From assembly GCA_028023455.1 (NCBI GenBank), contig JAQFVV010012536.1:359501-423500 (forward strand): DNA of 64,000 nt, written 5' to 3'. Of the stretch, positions 10,654 to 20,660 are shown piece after piece (position 1 is the stretch's first letter; every line of letters begins with the position of its first letter). The notes below the pieces were generated by a model. It saw only the letters and a list, made by a program, of their open reading frames with translations. It did not search any database and was not told where the DNA came from. The position numbers and the translations under genes are program-made. Source of the stretch: Epiperipatus broadwayi. Its lineage: Eukaryota > Onychophora > Udeonychophora > Euonychophora > Peripatidae.

Positions 10654-10869
10654 CCAGGTTACAATCTCTCATATACACCTTTATTATATGCAAAGTATTT
10701 ATCTAGAGTAAATTGTTACATTTTCATTTACCATTGTCAAACTTATTAAACAATTCAAAACAAAACAACACTCTCCATATAGTAGTGCCATCTTGTGCTA
10801 ACAAGAGCAATCAATGGATGCCAGAAGGCTTGTGCATAAAATCCCTATCTAGTGCCTACTCATCCAATA

Positions 10870-10911
10870 TCCCCAGACTAGTTTCTGGCTTGTGGCCTTC
10901 ATCAGTGAGGA
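10870..10911 (-). ncRNA. Hammerhead ribozyme, type A
   Basis: UCCUCA, CUGAUGA, GGC/GCC stem II, GAAA, ACUAGU stem III, GUC cleavage triplet and UGGGGA all match the type A consensus. Its mirror copy starts 53 bp away on the other strand. Confidence 0.75.
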
Positions 10912-10964
10912 GCCTTGGATCTGAGAGCACTGCACCTAGATCTTAGTGCTCTCAGATCCAAGGC

Positions 10965-11006
10965 TCCTCACTGATGAAGGCCCCAAGCCAGAAACTAGTC
11001 TGGGGA
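10965..11006 (+). ncRNA. Hammerhead ribozyme, type A
   Basis: UCCUCA at 10965-10970, CUGAUGA 10971-10977, GAAA 10991-10994, CUAGUC 10995-11000, predicted cleavage after 11000, and UGGGGA 11001-11006 pairing with the first strand (six positions). Stem II has a CCCAA loop here. Confidence 0.75.
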
Positions 11007-11197
11007 TATTGGATGAGTAGGCACTAGATAGGGATTTTATGCACAAGCCTTCTGGCATCCATTGATTGCTCTTGTTAGCACAAGATGGCACTACTATATG
11101 GAGAGTGTTGTTTTGTTTTGAATTGTTTAATAACAATTATTGTGCTAGTATGAGATAGTGATCATGTGATGTTTAGTGGTTTATCATTGTCAAACTT

Positions 11198-11460
11198 CCT
11201 CCACACACAACTTTGACGCCGTCCATTTCAGATAAACACACTAATGATTATTACTAATCATTTTCGAAACTAGAGATTATCTCTAGCACAGATATAAACT
11301 TTAAACCTCAGTTAAAGATTAATATATCTGATTTTTTTTAAATTTACACACACGAAGTTATTCACCTTTCTCTTTCCCGTATGTAATATCTTTATAGATA
11401 TAATAAACATCTCCATACTTCCCCATTCTTTTTAAATACATATAAATAAAGATGTAGCAT
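11198..11460. repeat. Single arm of the 4.65 kb palindrome family
   Basis: AACTAGAGATTATCTCTAGC, CACAGATATAAACTTTAAA and the AAGTTATTCACC stretch match the left arm at 4650-4925. Part of its end (ATAAACATCTCCATACTTCC) also occurs at 10560-10600, just before the ribozyme elements. Confidence 0.7.
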
Positions 11461-11667
11461 CATATTAATTTATAATTCATCCAACGATATGCAAATGTAA
11501 GTACTATGTAATGCAAACTCTTGTAATTTGACTCCTAACTATAATGTAATTCATTAAATGCCATTGTTTGAATAAAAATTCACATATGTTCTTTCTTAGT
11601 GATTTTTCTGCTTAAACAAAGTGTTTGTGACAATTAATTTATGCATTTTTACTTGGCTTGACCAAAC

Positions 11668-12251
11668 AGATTGTAGAATAGACTATACCAGAGCAAACAG
11701 ATTGTAGAATAGACTATACCAGAGCAAACAGATTGTAGAATAGACTATACCAGAGCAAACAGATTGTAGAATAGACTATACCAGAGCAAACAGATTGTAG
11801 AATAGACTATACCAGAGCAAACAGATTGTAGAATAGACTATACCAGAGCAAACAGATTGTAGAATAGACTATACCAGAGCAAACAGATTGTAGAATAGAC
11901 TATACCAGAGCAAACAGATTGTAGAATAGACTATACCAGAGCAAACAGATTGTAGAATAGACTATACCAGAGCAAACAGATTGTAGAATAGACTATACCA
12001 GAGCAAACAGATTGTAGAATAGACTATACCAGAGCAAACAGATTGTAGAATAGACTATACCAGAGCAAACAGATTGTAGAATAGACTATACCAGAGCAAA
12101 CAGATTGTAGAATAGACTATACCAGAGCAAACAGATTGTAGAATAGACTATACCAGAGCAAACAGATTGTAGAATAGACTATACCAGAGCAAACAGATTG
12201 TAGAATAGACTATACCAGAGCAAACAGATTGTAGAATAGACTATACCAGAG
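11668..12251. repeat. 31-bp minisatellite, about 19 identical copies
   Basis: The unit is AGATTGTAGAATAGACTATA plus CCAGAGCAAAC. Eighteen full copies and most of a nineteenth follow one another with no difference that I can see, which suggests very recent amplification or homogenisation. There are no spacers, so this is not a CRISPR array. Confidence 0.97.
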
Positions 12252-12399
12252 TTTGCAAATAAATTTCTCTATGATTAAATGTATTCTTTAATTCATATAA
12301 TATTAAATATGTTAGTAGAGATTCAAATAATTGCATGCTCATTTTATTGAGTTAACATAGCAATATTTTACCTATTCAATCAAGAGTGCTCTGTCCTAA

Positions 12400-13445
12400 G
12401 AGCAAGTGCAGATAACATTCATGTAGATAATCGATCCATTTCTTCACTCTGTTCTGTTTGTTGTCTAGATTTTCAATCCCAGATATTTCTTCCCCATCTC
12501 TTATATTTTCCAGGAAGATCATTCTTCTCTATCTTTTCTTTTCGTTTCCAATTAGCATCCTTCCAAAATATCTTCATTAAACTATTCTTTCTTTTTAGTA
12601 TATGTACAGTATGGTTTCCTTCATAGTAGTTTCTTCTCTCTTTCAAAAATTTTATAGCTATTGTATCAATTCTGATGACCTTATTCTTTTTTATTTTTTA
12701 AAATCGACTTAATTACTTCTTCTGTCACTACATGCATACTTCAACATCTTCTTCACTTTTTAGTTTGTAATAAATTGCATTATTTTATTTTCTAAACAAA
12801 AATTGAATATATTATTTCCATCTTTTTAAATGTAACTTCTATATTAGTTAATTTCTTTCTATTGCTATTAGTTATTTACCTAATAGCTATTTCTGTTTTT
12901 TTCCAAATGAGATTTCTAACTTTGTTAAATGCTAGATCATATCCTTTTGCCTATTGAAGCATTTCTTTCTACATTCTTATTCTGTTTTTTAATAATGTTT
13001 CTTTTCTTAGTTCGTTATTTATTTTTTTATATGCTCTTTGTTTTTACCCACTATAGATATTCTCTCATCTCCTCTGTACTACCAACTTTTTTAACATATA
13101 TTCTGTTATCTTTGAATATTTAGGTTTTCTTAATCAAATAATTTCTGCAAGGTTTTTGCTATTTTTAATATTCCCTCTTTAACCTAAAACACCGATGTCT
13201 GTTTATCAGAGTCATTCATATATAAACCACCAAGTTCTTTGACAATCCTCTTTATTATTTTTTCAAATATAAAGCCTAATCTTTTTAGTCAATTTCTCTT
13301 AATTTATCCAATCCCATCTTAAATTTCTTATTCCATTGCTAATTCTGGAGTTTGAAGTTCCTCCACCAACCCAAGATTCTCTGTAAATAGCCACAAGTTC
13401 TAACATTTCATTTACTGGCACAATAAGTATTACATAATTTATGCC
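12400..13445 (-). pseudogene. Non-LTR retrotransposon relic with internal deletion
   Basis: The minus strand near 12650-12520 reads GNHTVHILKRKNSLMK followed by a basic tail, matching RNWIGHILRKDYSLMK of the better element at 34546-35950. Farther upstream (about 13130-12700) there are linker-like pieces such as INNELRKETLLKNRIRM and VVTEEVIKSILKNKKE. The whole RT core between the linker and the C-terminal tail is missing, and stops are frequent. Confidence 0.6.
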
Positions 13446-13541
13446 TCCCATAGCCTTATTGTAATTAGTCATGAAGTAATGTGATTCTCACACAAATTCT
13501 TTGAATGATTTTCAAACAGATATCGTCAAAGAATTTGTCTT

Positions 13542-13655
13542 GCGTTGTTAGCCGAGAGGTATCGCAGCCGCCATGCAAGCAAGTAGTTGGTTGCAGACGG
13601 GTGTGGGTTCGCGTCCCGGCAGATGCTATGACATATGAAAAAAAAAAAAAAAAAG
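13542..13655 (+). repeat. tRNA-derived SINE, near full length
   Basis: The head GTTGTTAGCCGAGAGGTATC resembles a tRNA Leu/Ser A-box region, and GGGTTCGCGTCCC resembles a B box. It ends with GATGCTATGACATATG and a poly-A run. RNA polymerase III would transcribe an active copy, and a LINE would mobilise it. Copies at 23474 and 59775 are very similar, which suggests recent activity. Confidence 0.85.
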
Positions 13656-13699
13656 AAAAACTAACAAAATTAGAAAAAAATAGTTTGAAGTTATTCAAT

Positions 13700-14700
13700 G
13701 AGAGTGCTATGTTTTAACCCACTAAAGGTAATGTTTACCAATTTTTTTTGGATATCAATGCTAATCCATTTTGACTGATAGTATCTCTTTCGTGTGATCC
13801 TTGCTCATATTGTAAATAAATTAACATTAATAGTGAAAAAACTGAAACTTTATATTAATGGCAATCTTAGTTTACTAATTAATCATGTCAGCTTACAGCT
13901 TCATATATTGATCTAAATTAAATATTAATAATCTTAATTGTATATGAACGATTTTTACTCTAACTAAATATGTAACGTTTAAAAATATAGATACACAATG
14001 GAACAATCATGTCCTAGTAATGAATTCCATGTGATTCTTCTGTCAGATGCTTTCCTATATTTCTATCAATCCCAAAAAATATATAGTAGTAATTAAACAA
14101 TAAAGCAAACAATACTTTATAATTTTGCATGGATAAAAGCGGCTTATGAATTAATAGTGTTCAGATTAATAATATTCTACTGGTAAATCACATCATTTAA
14201 TTTCTAAAATTTTAGATAGTGCCTGACAATTTTATTCATATCACACTCTTAATCCCACCTTCATTTTATGCAACCAATTCATCAGTGTAAAATCCCAGGC
14301 CTCTCAATAGAAGAAGTTAATTTGCATTTCAATAGTATTTTTTTTTTTGGTGATGTATAATTTTGGAAAATTTTCTGAAAAATTTGTTTCCCATTAAAAA
14401 AAAAACCACCAACAACAATAAACAACAAAAATTTTTTTATTGTGAGTATTAATAAAATATATATTCTTTTTCTTTCTAATCCAGGCATGCAATGTGAAAT
14501 AAATATGTAAACATGAGATGCAGCCTTTGATTTTATACTTCTTCATTCACAGGTTATATCCTAAAAAGATAAATGAAATAATTGATCTCTTGACAATTTT
14601 ACAAACAATATATTATGGAATAATCTTAATAGAAATCAGATTTATCTATAGATACTGGTTTTAAAATCAAAATTCAATTTAAGTTTAAGAAAATTCATTT
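13700..14700. other. AT-rich DNA, no gene seen
   Basis: Only poly-A/poly-T runs and short chance frames are visible. Confidence 0.5.
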
Positions 14701-14866
14701 GTATAAATGTTTTAATAACTGAAACACATAGGCTTATTATATACCTGTGTCTATATATGTAATATATAGGGTATATGAGCAAAGACTTTCACACAACCCA
14801 CCACTCTCCACACTATCTCATTCACTGATACACTTGAACACATATATGTTAAAAAGATAAATAATC

Positions 14867-14910
14867 ACCAATATATGTATTTCATGCTAAACCAACAATC
14901 ATCAGTTGGT
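14867..14910 (-). ncRNA. Hammerhead ribozyme, type B
   Basis: ACCAA, CUGAUGA, 15-nt stem-loop II, GAAA, stem III from AUA/UAU, triplet AUA, then UUGGU. Stem I has five pairs. Stem II starts with a U-U mismatch. Confidence 0.8.
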
Positions 14911-15233
14911 CCAGATTACCATCTCCACACATATATGCTATAAGTGCTCAGATATATATTGATAGCCAATCCTCATACTTTAATGGACAGGCTTCAATCT
15001 ACTCCAACTCTTCAACCATCCATCCAATTGAAAATCTGATGATGGAATGCTTAAAGGCCATCTTAGCCTAAGGATGGCCTTTGAGCATTCCATCATCAGA
15101 TTCTCAATTGGATGGACAGTTGAAGAGTTGGAGTGTGGAGTAGATTGAAGTCTGCCCATTAAAGTATGAGGATTGGCTATCTTAATATATATCTGAGCAC
15201 TTATAGCATATATGTGTGGATAAGGTAATCTGG

Positions 15234-15277
15234 ACCAACTGATGATTGCTGGCTTAGTATGAAATACATATATTGGT
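15234..15277 (+). ncRNA. Hammerhead ribozyme, type B
   Basis: ACCAA 15234-15238, CUGAUGA 15239-15245, stem-loop II 15246-15260, GAAA 15261-15264, UACAUAUA 15265-15272 with predicted cleavage after 15272, and UUGGU 15273-15277 pairing with ACCAA. Confidence 0.82.
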
Positions 15278-15439
15278 GATTATTTATCTTTTCAACATAT
15301 ATGTGTTCAAGTGTATCAGTGTTATGAGATAGTGTGAAAAGTGGTGGGTCCTGTGAAAATTTGTGCTCATATACCCTATGTATTATAAATGTTCTAAATG
15401 GAAACCCAAAAAAAAAACATTTTTGTATCACAGTTAATT

Positions 15440-16290
15440 CAAAAAGTTGATTTAATTAATAAACAAAAGGCATTAAAGGACTGAAATAGCAACTACTTTA
15501 TAGCTCAGATCTTTACTTAGAAGAAACCTGATGCTCAAATGGGCAGTTTTACATAGTGTATTCCAGAAGTATTAATTGAAAATTTTAAAACATTGAATGA
15601 AATATACCGCCATATAGGGAAGCTTAATACTAAAGAAACTGTTACAGATAACACTGTGTATGGTAAAATGTTTTTTTATCAATTCCACATCATTAAATTT
15701 TTATAATTTTAAATGAAATTAAAACTAATTTTTTTCTCATAAATATTAAATAATTAAATCATTTGAAAGCTCAGTAAAGAAACATGGCCGTCTGTTAACT
15801 TGCACAATGCCCTCTAGGGATACTAATAGACAATTTTTTATTTTATTAATATAAGGGTCAATTGTGAATTACAAATAAACAATACCTAAGAAAGAGCTCC
15901 TGGTATCTTATAGACTAGGATGTTGGTTTATCAAAAGCAAGATACTGTTTCTGAAACAAATAGTCTTTTCTACCTCCCTTCTGGGCCCAGTCATCAGGAC
16001 CTCTTATGCTATTGATCACCTCCTTATACTAATTGTGCTAATGGTATTGTGTATTTGTGCAATTGCATTTCCATCCTTTAACTAAATGGACAGCATTTCT
16101 GATTCTATTTTCTTTTTCCCATATTTTTTTGGTTCAAGCTTTTGAAAATTAAAAACCAATAATATAATAGATTTAGTAAGTTGACACTTCTTAGTTGGAT
16201 CTTTTCTCGAAACAGGATACTAATACATAGGTTTTGAACTAGATAAAGTTTAGTGTTTTTCTGAAAGTTTGCGTTGACAGTATTTTAGTT
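15440..16290. other. AT-rich DNA, no gene seen
   Basis: No repeat family, RNA box or protein similarity is recognised here. Confidence 0.5.
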
Positions 16291-16294
16291 GTAT

Positions 16295-16522
16295 CTATAT
16301 ATTGGCCTATTTCCATCATCTAATATTAAGAATTAAATGTCATTAGAAAAATTTAACTTTATTTAAATTTTCAATCACATTCAACTGTCAGTAATAGCAT
16401 GCACATTAGCATATGCACACCATTTTGAGAGATATTGTGCCACTCTCGTCTTTAGATGTTGCTGACCTGATGAGTGGCACTATTAGCATGGAAATTGAAT
16501 CTAGACCCTTAGATTCTTGAAT
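16295..16522 (-). repeat. tRNA-headed SINE, minus orientation
   Basis: The 3' tail (TATTTCCATCATCTAATATT, then CATTAGAAAAATTTAACTTT) comes first, then the body GTGCCACTCTCGTCTTTAGA, then a degenerate tRNA-like head (CATGGAAATTGAATCTAGAC). It faces a plus-strand copy, giving an inverted pair. Confidence 0.6.
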
Positions 16523-16539
16523 AATTGAAAAAGTATGGC

Positions 16540-16815
16540 TCAGTTGGTTAGATGATTAATTTTTTTAAAAAAACATCAATATTAAAGAATCTAAAAATCC
16601 AGGATTTATTCCCATGCTCGTACTGTCACCAGTCAGGCCAGTAAGCAACATCTGAAGAAGAAACGGGAATAATGCCACTCAAAACATTGTGCATATACTA
16701 ACTAGCCTGTATGGTATTATGGACAGTTGAATGTATTCAGAAAATTTAAAATAAAGTTACATTTTTCTAAAGTCATTCAATACTTAATATTAGATATGGA
16801 AATGGTCCAATTTAT
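16540..16815 (+). repeat. tRNA-headed SINE, plus orientation
   Basis: The head TATGGCTCAGTTGGTTAGAT is a good A-box region. It is followed by a decayed B box (GGATTTATTCCCATGCT), the body CATCTGAAGAAGAAACGGGA, and the tail GTATTCAGAAAATTTAAAAT with TAATATTAGATATGGAAATG. It resembles the cephalopod tRNA-SINE layout. Confidence 0.65.
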
Positions 16816-17086
16816 AAACGGGGAAAGTTTAGTCTTGTAAAGGTAACCATAGGCTCAACATCTATGGGTACATAATTTTTCTCCCCCTCGCCCAATACAC
16901 TGTTAAAACTGCAATATACTACAAATGCATGGACCAACATAAATTAGACTGATTTCTTTTTACTCTGTACTAATATTAATTAATTTATAGGATATATGAA
17001 CACAGATTTTCACATGACCCACCACTCTCCATACTATCTCATAACACTGATACACTTGAACACTTATGTTGAAAGGATAAATAATC

Positions 17087-17130
17087 ACCAATATATGTAT
17101 TTCATGCTAAATCAGCAATCATCAGTTAGT
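17087..17130 (-). ncRNA. Hammerhead ribozyme, type B
   Basis: ACUAA, CUGAUGA, stem-loop II, GAAA, UACAUAUA, then UUGGU. Stem I has five pairs including one G-U. Confidence 0.8.
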
Positions 17131-17451
17131 CCAGATTATCATCTCTACACATATATGCAATAAGTGCTCAGATATGTATTGAGATAGCCAATCTTCATAC
17201 TTTAATGGACAGGTTTGGAATTATGTCCTGTATATGAGGGTTCATATTGACTTTAGGTCAACATGGGTGTGATGAGAATCTCGGCCTCAGGGTGGCCGTT
17301 GACTGTTCCATCATCAGATTTTCAATAGGATGGAAGGTTGAAGAGTTGGAGTGTGGAGTGGATTGATACCTGTCCATTAAAGTATGAAGATTGTCTATCT
17401 TAATATATATCTGAGCACTTACTGCATATATGTGTAGAGATGATAATCTGG

Positions 17452-17495
17452 ACCAACTGATGATTGTTGGTTTAGCATGAAATACGTTTATTGGT
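17452..17495 (+). ncRNA. Hammerhead ribozyme, type B
   Basis: ACCAA, CUGAUGA, stem-loop II, GAAA, UACGUUUA, then UUGGU. Stem I has five pairs. The stem III loop differs by two bases from the consensus. Confidence 0.78.
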
Positions 17496-17699
17496 GATTG
17501 TTTATCTTTTCAACATATACCTATTCAAGTGTATCAGTGTTATGAGATAGGGTGGAGAGTGGTGGGTCGTGTGAAAGTCTGTGGTCATACACCCTACATA
17601 TTACATATATTGATACAGGTATATAATAAGCCTGTATTCTAGTTAATATTAATTAAATAAGTGTTTAGCGACATCTGGAGGATAATTAACTAATCCATT

Positions 17700-18260
17700 T
17701 ATGAAATGGCGAACTGAAATACTAATCCTAAATTGGTTTTCAATCTAAAAAAATATTTCAAGGTTTATTCAGTCCAAGCCTGATCATGATAATCACATGT
17801 TTCCAAAATCTACAAGATCCTATTTGGCTAGCAAAAAAAACAACAACTTAATTCACCTAAATCTATATATTGCAATATTAAAATAGTATTTTTATAATAT
17901 ACTTCTTTAGACTAGAAAAATATTTTATTCTCTTTTAAAATCTATTCAAATAATAATAATAATTCAGCAAAATCAGTGTTGTATTAATAATTATAAAAAC
18001 ATTAGATGAAATCTTTTAAAAGTAATTTGTTCAATTATGTTATTTAAATTAATTTATTTTGTCATATCATAACAATTTTAATATAAAATGAAAGTGAATT
18101 ATTTTTTTTATACAAATGTAATGTTTTTTTTTTCCAAACTTTATTTTTTAAAATCCTATAACAATGATATAACAGATGGTAATATTTATGTATGTATCGA
18201 TAAATATTCCTATAATTAGTAAATATAAAGTCATGCAATATTCATATATGAATTGAACTC
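17700..18260. other. AT-rich DNA, no gene seen
   Basis: Poly-A/poly-T rich sequence without recognisable structure. Confidence 0.5.
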
Positions 18261-18421
18261 TAGTTATCATGTTCGATTTGAAATACAGGCATTCTTATAC
18301 CTGAAACTTAATTGTAAATATAGGGGTTTTGAACTCAGACTTTCAAGCAACATTCAACTATCCACACTATCTCATACTACTGATACACATATCCACACAC
18401 ATGTAGAAAATATAAATAATC

Positions 18422-18465
18422 ACCAATATATATATTTCATGAAGAATCAGCATTCATCAGTTGGT
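18422..18465 (-). ncRNA. Hammerhead ribozyme, type B
   Basis: ACCAA, CUGAUGA, GAAA, AT-only stem III, UUGGU. Stem II keeps only its first three pairs. Confidence 0.68.
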
Positions 18466-18554
18466 CCAGATTACCAACTCCCACACACACATATATAATT
18501 AATGCCCAGTTTATATTAGGATAGCAAATCTTTATACTTTAATGGACCGGCTGG

Positions 18555-18598
18555 ACAAACTGATGAGTACTGGTTCAGCATGAAATATGTATATTAGT
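18555..18598 (+). ncRNA. Hammerhead ribozyme, type B
   Basis: ACAAA, CUGAUGA, GUACUG/CAGCAU stem II with one mismatch, GAAA, UAUGUAUA, then UUAGU. Stem I contains one A-A mismatch. Confidence 0.68.
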
Positions 18599-18991
18599 GA
18601 CTATTTATCGTTTTTACATTTGTGTAGTCATGTGTATAAGTAGTGAGATAGTGTGGATAGTTGAAGGTTGCTTGAAAGTCTGAGTTCAAATCCCCTACAT
18701 TTACAATTAAGTTCCAGGTATAAGAATGCTGCATTTTAAATCTTACATATTAGGCCTACACTCTGCTCATCCCTCTTCTATGTATTTAAATGGTTACTGT
18801 CCTATACATGCGGGGTCAGAGTGACTTGAGGTCAACATGGGCATAACAACAATATTGGCATCAGCATGGATTTGGGCATTCTAGCATCAGATTTTCAATG
18901 GCATAAATGGCTGAAGAGTTGGAGTTTGGAGTAAATTAAGGCCTGTCCATTGAAGTATAAAGATTTGCTATACTTATATAAACTGAGCACT

Positions 18992-18992
18992 G

Positions 18993-19044
<52 letters not shown>
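18992..19044. repeat. (TA)n microsatellite
   Basis: About 26 uninterrupted TA units inside a type B element, at the same place in the element as the CA/TA run near 9.58 kb. Confidence 0.95.
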
Positions 19045-19046
<2 letters not shown>

Positions 19047-19061
19047 AGATGATAATCTGGA

Positions 19062-19104
19062 TCAAAGGATGAGTGCTGGTTTAGCATGAAATACATATAT
19101 TGGT
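19062..19104 (+). ncRNA. Decayed hammerhead, type B
   Basis: CUGAUGA reads AGGAUGA, while stem II, GAAA, UACAUAUA and UUGGU are intact. Confidence 0.6.
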
Positions 19105-19249
19105 GACTCTTTATCTTTTCTACTTGTGTGAAGTCATGTGTAGCAGTAAAATGAGATAGTGTGGATAGTTGAAGGTTGCTTGAAAGTCTGAGCTCAAATC
19201 CCTATATTATCATGTTCAAAAACTTTTTACCGTAGGAAACAAACTATTG

Positions 19250-19500
19250 CCCACTATATGGGTCTGAAGGTTTGTGGTGACAGAATTTTGATGGCACTTT
19301 AATATTGATTCTCTATTTGAATATTTCATTCATCTAATATTGAAATTTCTTTAGAAAAATTTTAAATCTTTATTTAAACATTCAAAATACATTCAATTGT
19401 GACTGATGACAATACTAGCATGGGAATCGAACCCAGATCTTTAGATTCATCAATATTGAATATAAGGTAATGTTCTAATCAATTGTGCTATTCTGCTAAA
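19250..19500 (-). repeat. tRNA-headed SINE, minus orientation
   Basis: Its B box is well kept: GGGAATCGAACCCAGATC on the plus strand is the reverse of GGGTTCGATTCCC. The A-box side (ATCAATTGTGCTATTCTGC) and the 3' tail (TTCATTCATCTAATATTGAA) are also present. This is the best-preserved head of this SINE type in the window. Confidence 0.7.
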
Positions 19501-19545
19501 TGTAGAATATTTGAATTTCCCTCTGGACCGTTAATATTTTTATAC

Positions 19546-19622
19546 AGAGTAATCCAAAATAACTTCCAGAGAGCAATCTTGATAAAATTGCTCTCTGGCT
19601 GTTATTGTTCTGGGTAACTCTC
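19546..19622. repeat. Short perfect hairpin (palindromic MITE-like)
   Basis: CCAGAGAGCAAT at 19566-19577 pairs with ATTGCTCTCTGG at 19587-19598. The stem extends outward with mismatches to GAGTAATCC and GGGTAACTC. Confidence 0.75.
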
Positions 19623-19649
19623 CATATAAATTTAAAATGTAGTAGGCAG

Positions 19650-20280
19650 TTCAACTATCATCATCATCATCATTTCCAAACACTGCAAGATGAAGGTCTC
19701 TCCAAGTTCAATCATTTTTCTCCAATCTTTAACCTCTTTTTGTCCACCTCACCCTAGCATACTTTTTTATTTCATCCATTCACCTCATAGGTGATCACTT
19801 TCTAGGTCTTTTACAATCACCTTAGTATCCAGTGTAATATTTGAATTATTCATATAATATCACCTGTTCTAACAATATCTCTAGCCCAACTCCATTTCAG
19901 TCTCTTAATTCTTTCAATAATGATAATAGAATATGTTTGTTCTCTCACTCATGCATTTCATTTTGCATCTCTTCTTGTTACTCTTAACATGCATATCTCC
20001 ATACTTTATTGAGTGGTCTGAAATCTCTGTATTGCTTTTCTATTGTGTCCAACACTCATATCCATAAATAAGGAATGGTAATGCATTTCATGTTCAATCT
20101 ATTTTTGTTACTCTTAACATGCATCTCTTCATACTTCATTGAATGGTATGAAATCTCTACATAGCTCTTCTTATTATATGTTCAAGTCCCACATCTATAA
20201 GTAAGGACTAGTGAAGCACATTTATTAATAACATTCCATTTCAAACACTCGGACATATTTTCTATATTCAGCTTTTTGCA
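19650..20280 (-). pseudogene. RTE-like retrotransposon 3' end, with a duplicated stretch
   Basis: The minus strand gives ALPFLIYGYECWTQ, RIKRLKWSWARDIV and WMDEIKKYARVRWTKR-like pieces, which match the C-terminus of the plus-strand relic at 21311-21860 and its family. The stretch coding the YGYECWT and RCMLRVT pieces occurs twice (about 19.97-20.07 and 20.09-20.21 kb), so the 3' end has been partly duplicated in tandem. Stops and frameshifts are numerous. Confidence 0.7.
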
Positions 20281-20439
20281 TACATAATTATAACTTTTTA
20301 TCTTGATATGAAAATATTGAAAGAACTCACGATTAAATAATCTAATAAAAAAATTAACAAATCTTTTATTAAAGTAATGCTAGTTCATTAATTTGTTTGA
20401 TCTTTATAACACACACACACATGTATGTATACATATCAT

Positions 20440-20530
20440 TAAAAACTAGTCAACATTTAGACAATCCCGATATCAATAACAATTTCAAACTATTGTCAAG
20501 GCAACCTCCTTTTAACAATAAAGGTGGAAT
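20440..20530 (+). repeat. Dispersed repeat with GTTGTCAAGGCAACC end
   Basis: An AACTAGTCAACATTTAGACA start and a TGTTGTCAAGGCAACCTCC-like end recur at 39.48, 39.58, 40.99, 41.10 and (inverted) 41.38 kb. Function unknown. Confidence 0.65.
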
Positions 20531-20564
20531 ATATATATATTCTACAAATAAAATATCCATTAAT

Positions 20565-20660
20565 TAAAAAAACTATTGTAATAACAATAAAAATAATAAA
20601 TATAATGATAATAAATGTTATATACAGTCTTTCAATCTGCATAAGTACTTTCAGTTTTAT
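20565..20660 (+). repeat. Dispersed repeat ending in CAGTCTTTCAATC
   Basis: AATAACAATAAAAATAATAA followed by ATACAGTCTTTCAATCTGCA matches 26640-26720 and 38340-38430. Confidence 0.6.

Larger units (their letters stand above)
10745..11184. mobile_element. Type A hammerhead-ribozyme palindrome with 13-bp TSD
   Basis: CATTGTCAAACTT flanks the segment at 10732-10744 and 11185-11197. The two arms are near-perfect reverse complements meeting at about 10940-10946. The insertion has the same end sequences as the one at 983-1920: a left start before CAAAACA...CTCTCCATA, and a right end GATCATGTGATG...AGTGGTTT. It landed inside another repeat, since the sequence right of it matches the 4.65 kb palindrome arm. 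Confidence 0.82.
14716..15383. mobile_element. Type B ribozyme palindrome with 14-bp TSD
   Basis: TATAAATGTTTTAA at 14702-14715 and TATAAATGTTCTAA at 15384-15397 (13 of 14 identical) flank a palindrome whose arms of about 305 bp meet at about 15064 (AAGGCCATCTTAGCC facing GGATGGCCTTT). Each arm carries an intact hammerhead core. No coding sequence. Confidence 0.8.
16984..17643. mobile_element. Type B ribozyme palindrome with 13-bp TSD
   Basis: TAATATTAATTAA flanks it at 16971-16983 and 17644-17656. The arms (GACCCACCACTCTCCATACT facing AGAGTGGTGGGTCGTGTG) carry one intact ribozyme core each, minus at left and plus at right. Confidence 0.8.
18275..19206. mobile_element. Type B ribozyme foldback, three ribozymes, 11-bp TSD
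   Basis: TTATCATGTTC occurs at 18264-18274 and 19207-19217. Inside are one minus-strand HHR, then two plus-strand HHR positions about 505 bp apart. The right side therefore holds a tandem pair, as expected from repeated units, with a TA microsatellite (18992-19044) between them. Confidence 0.68.

Noticed and set aside
10713-11136. Opposite-strand frames sharing one peptide
   Set aside because: They are mirror images produced by the type A palindrome and include the ribozyme sequence, not a protein.
11668-12251. CRISPR-like regular array
   Set aside because: The units are directly adjacent with no unique spacers, and the host is eukaryotic.
13542-13655. Genuine tRNA gene
   Set aside because: Only box-like words are present. 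The sequence cannot form a cloverleaf acceptor stem that I can see, it ends in a poly-A tail, and it recurs at several places, so it is a SINE.
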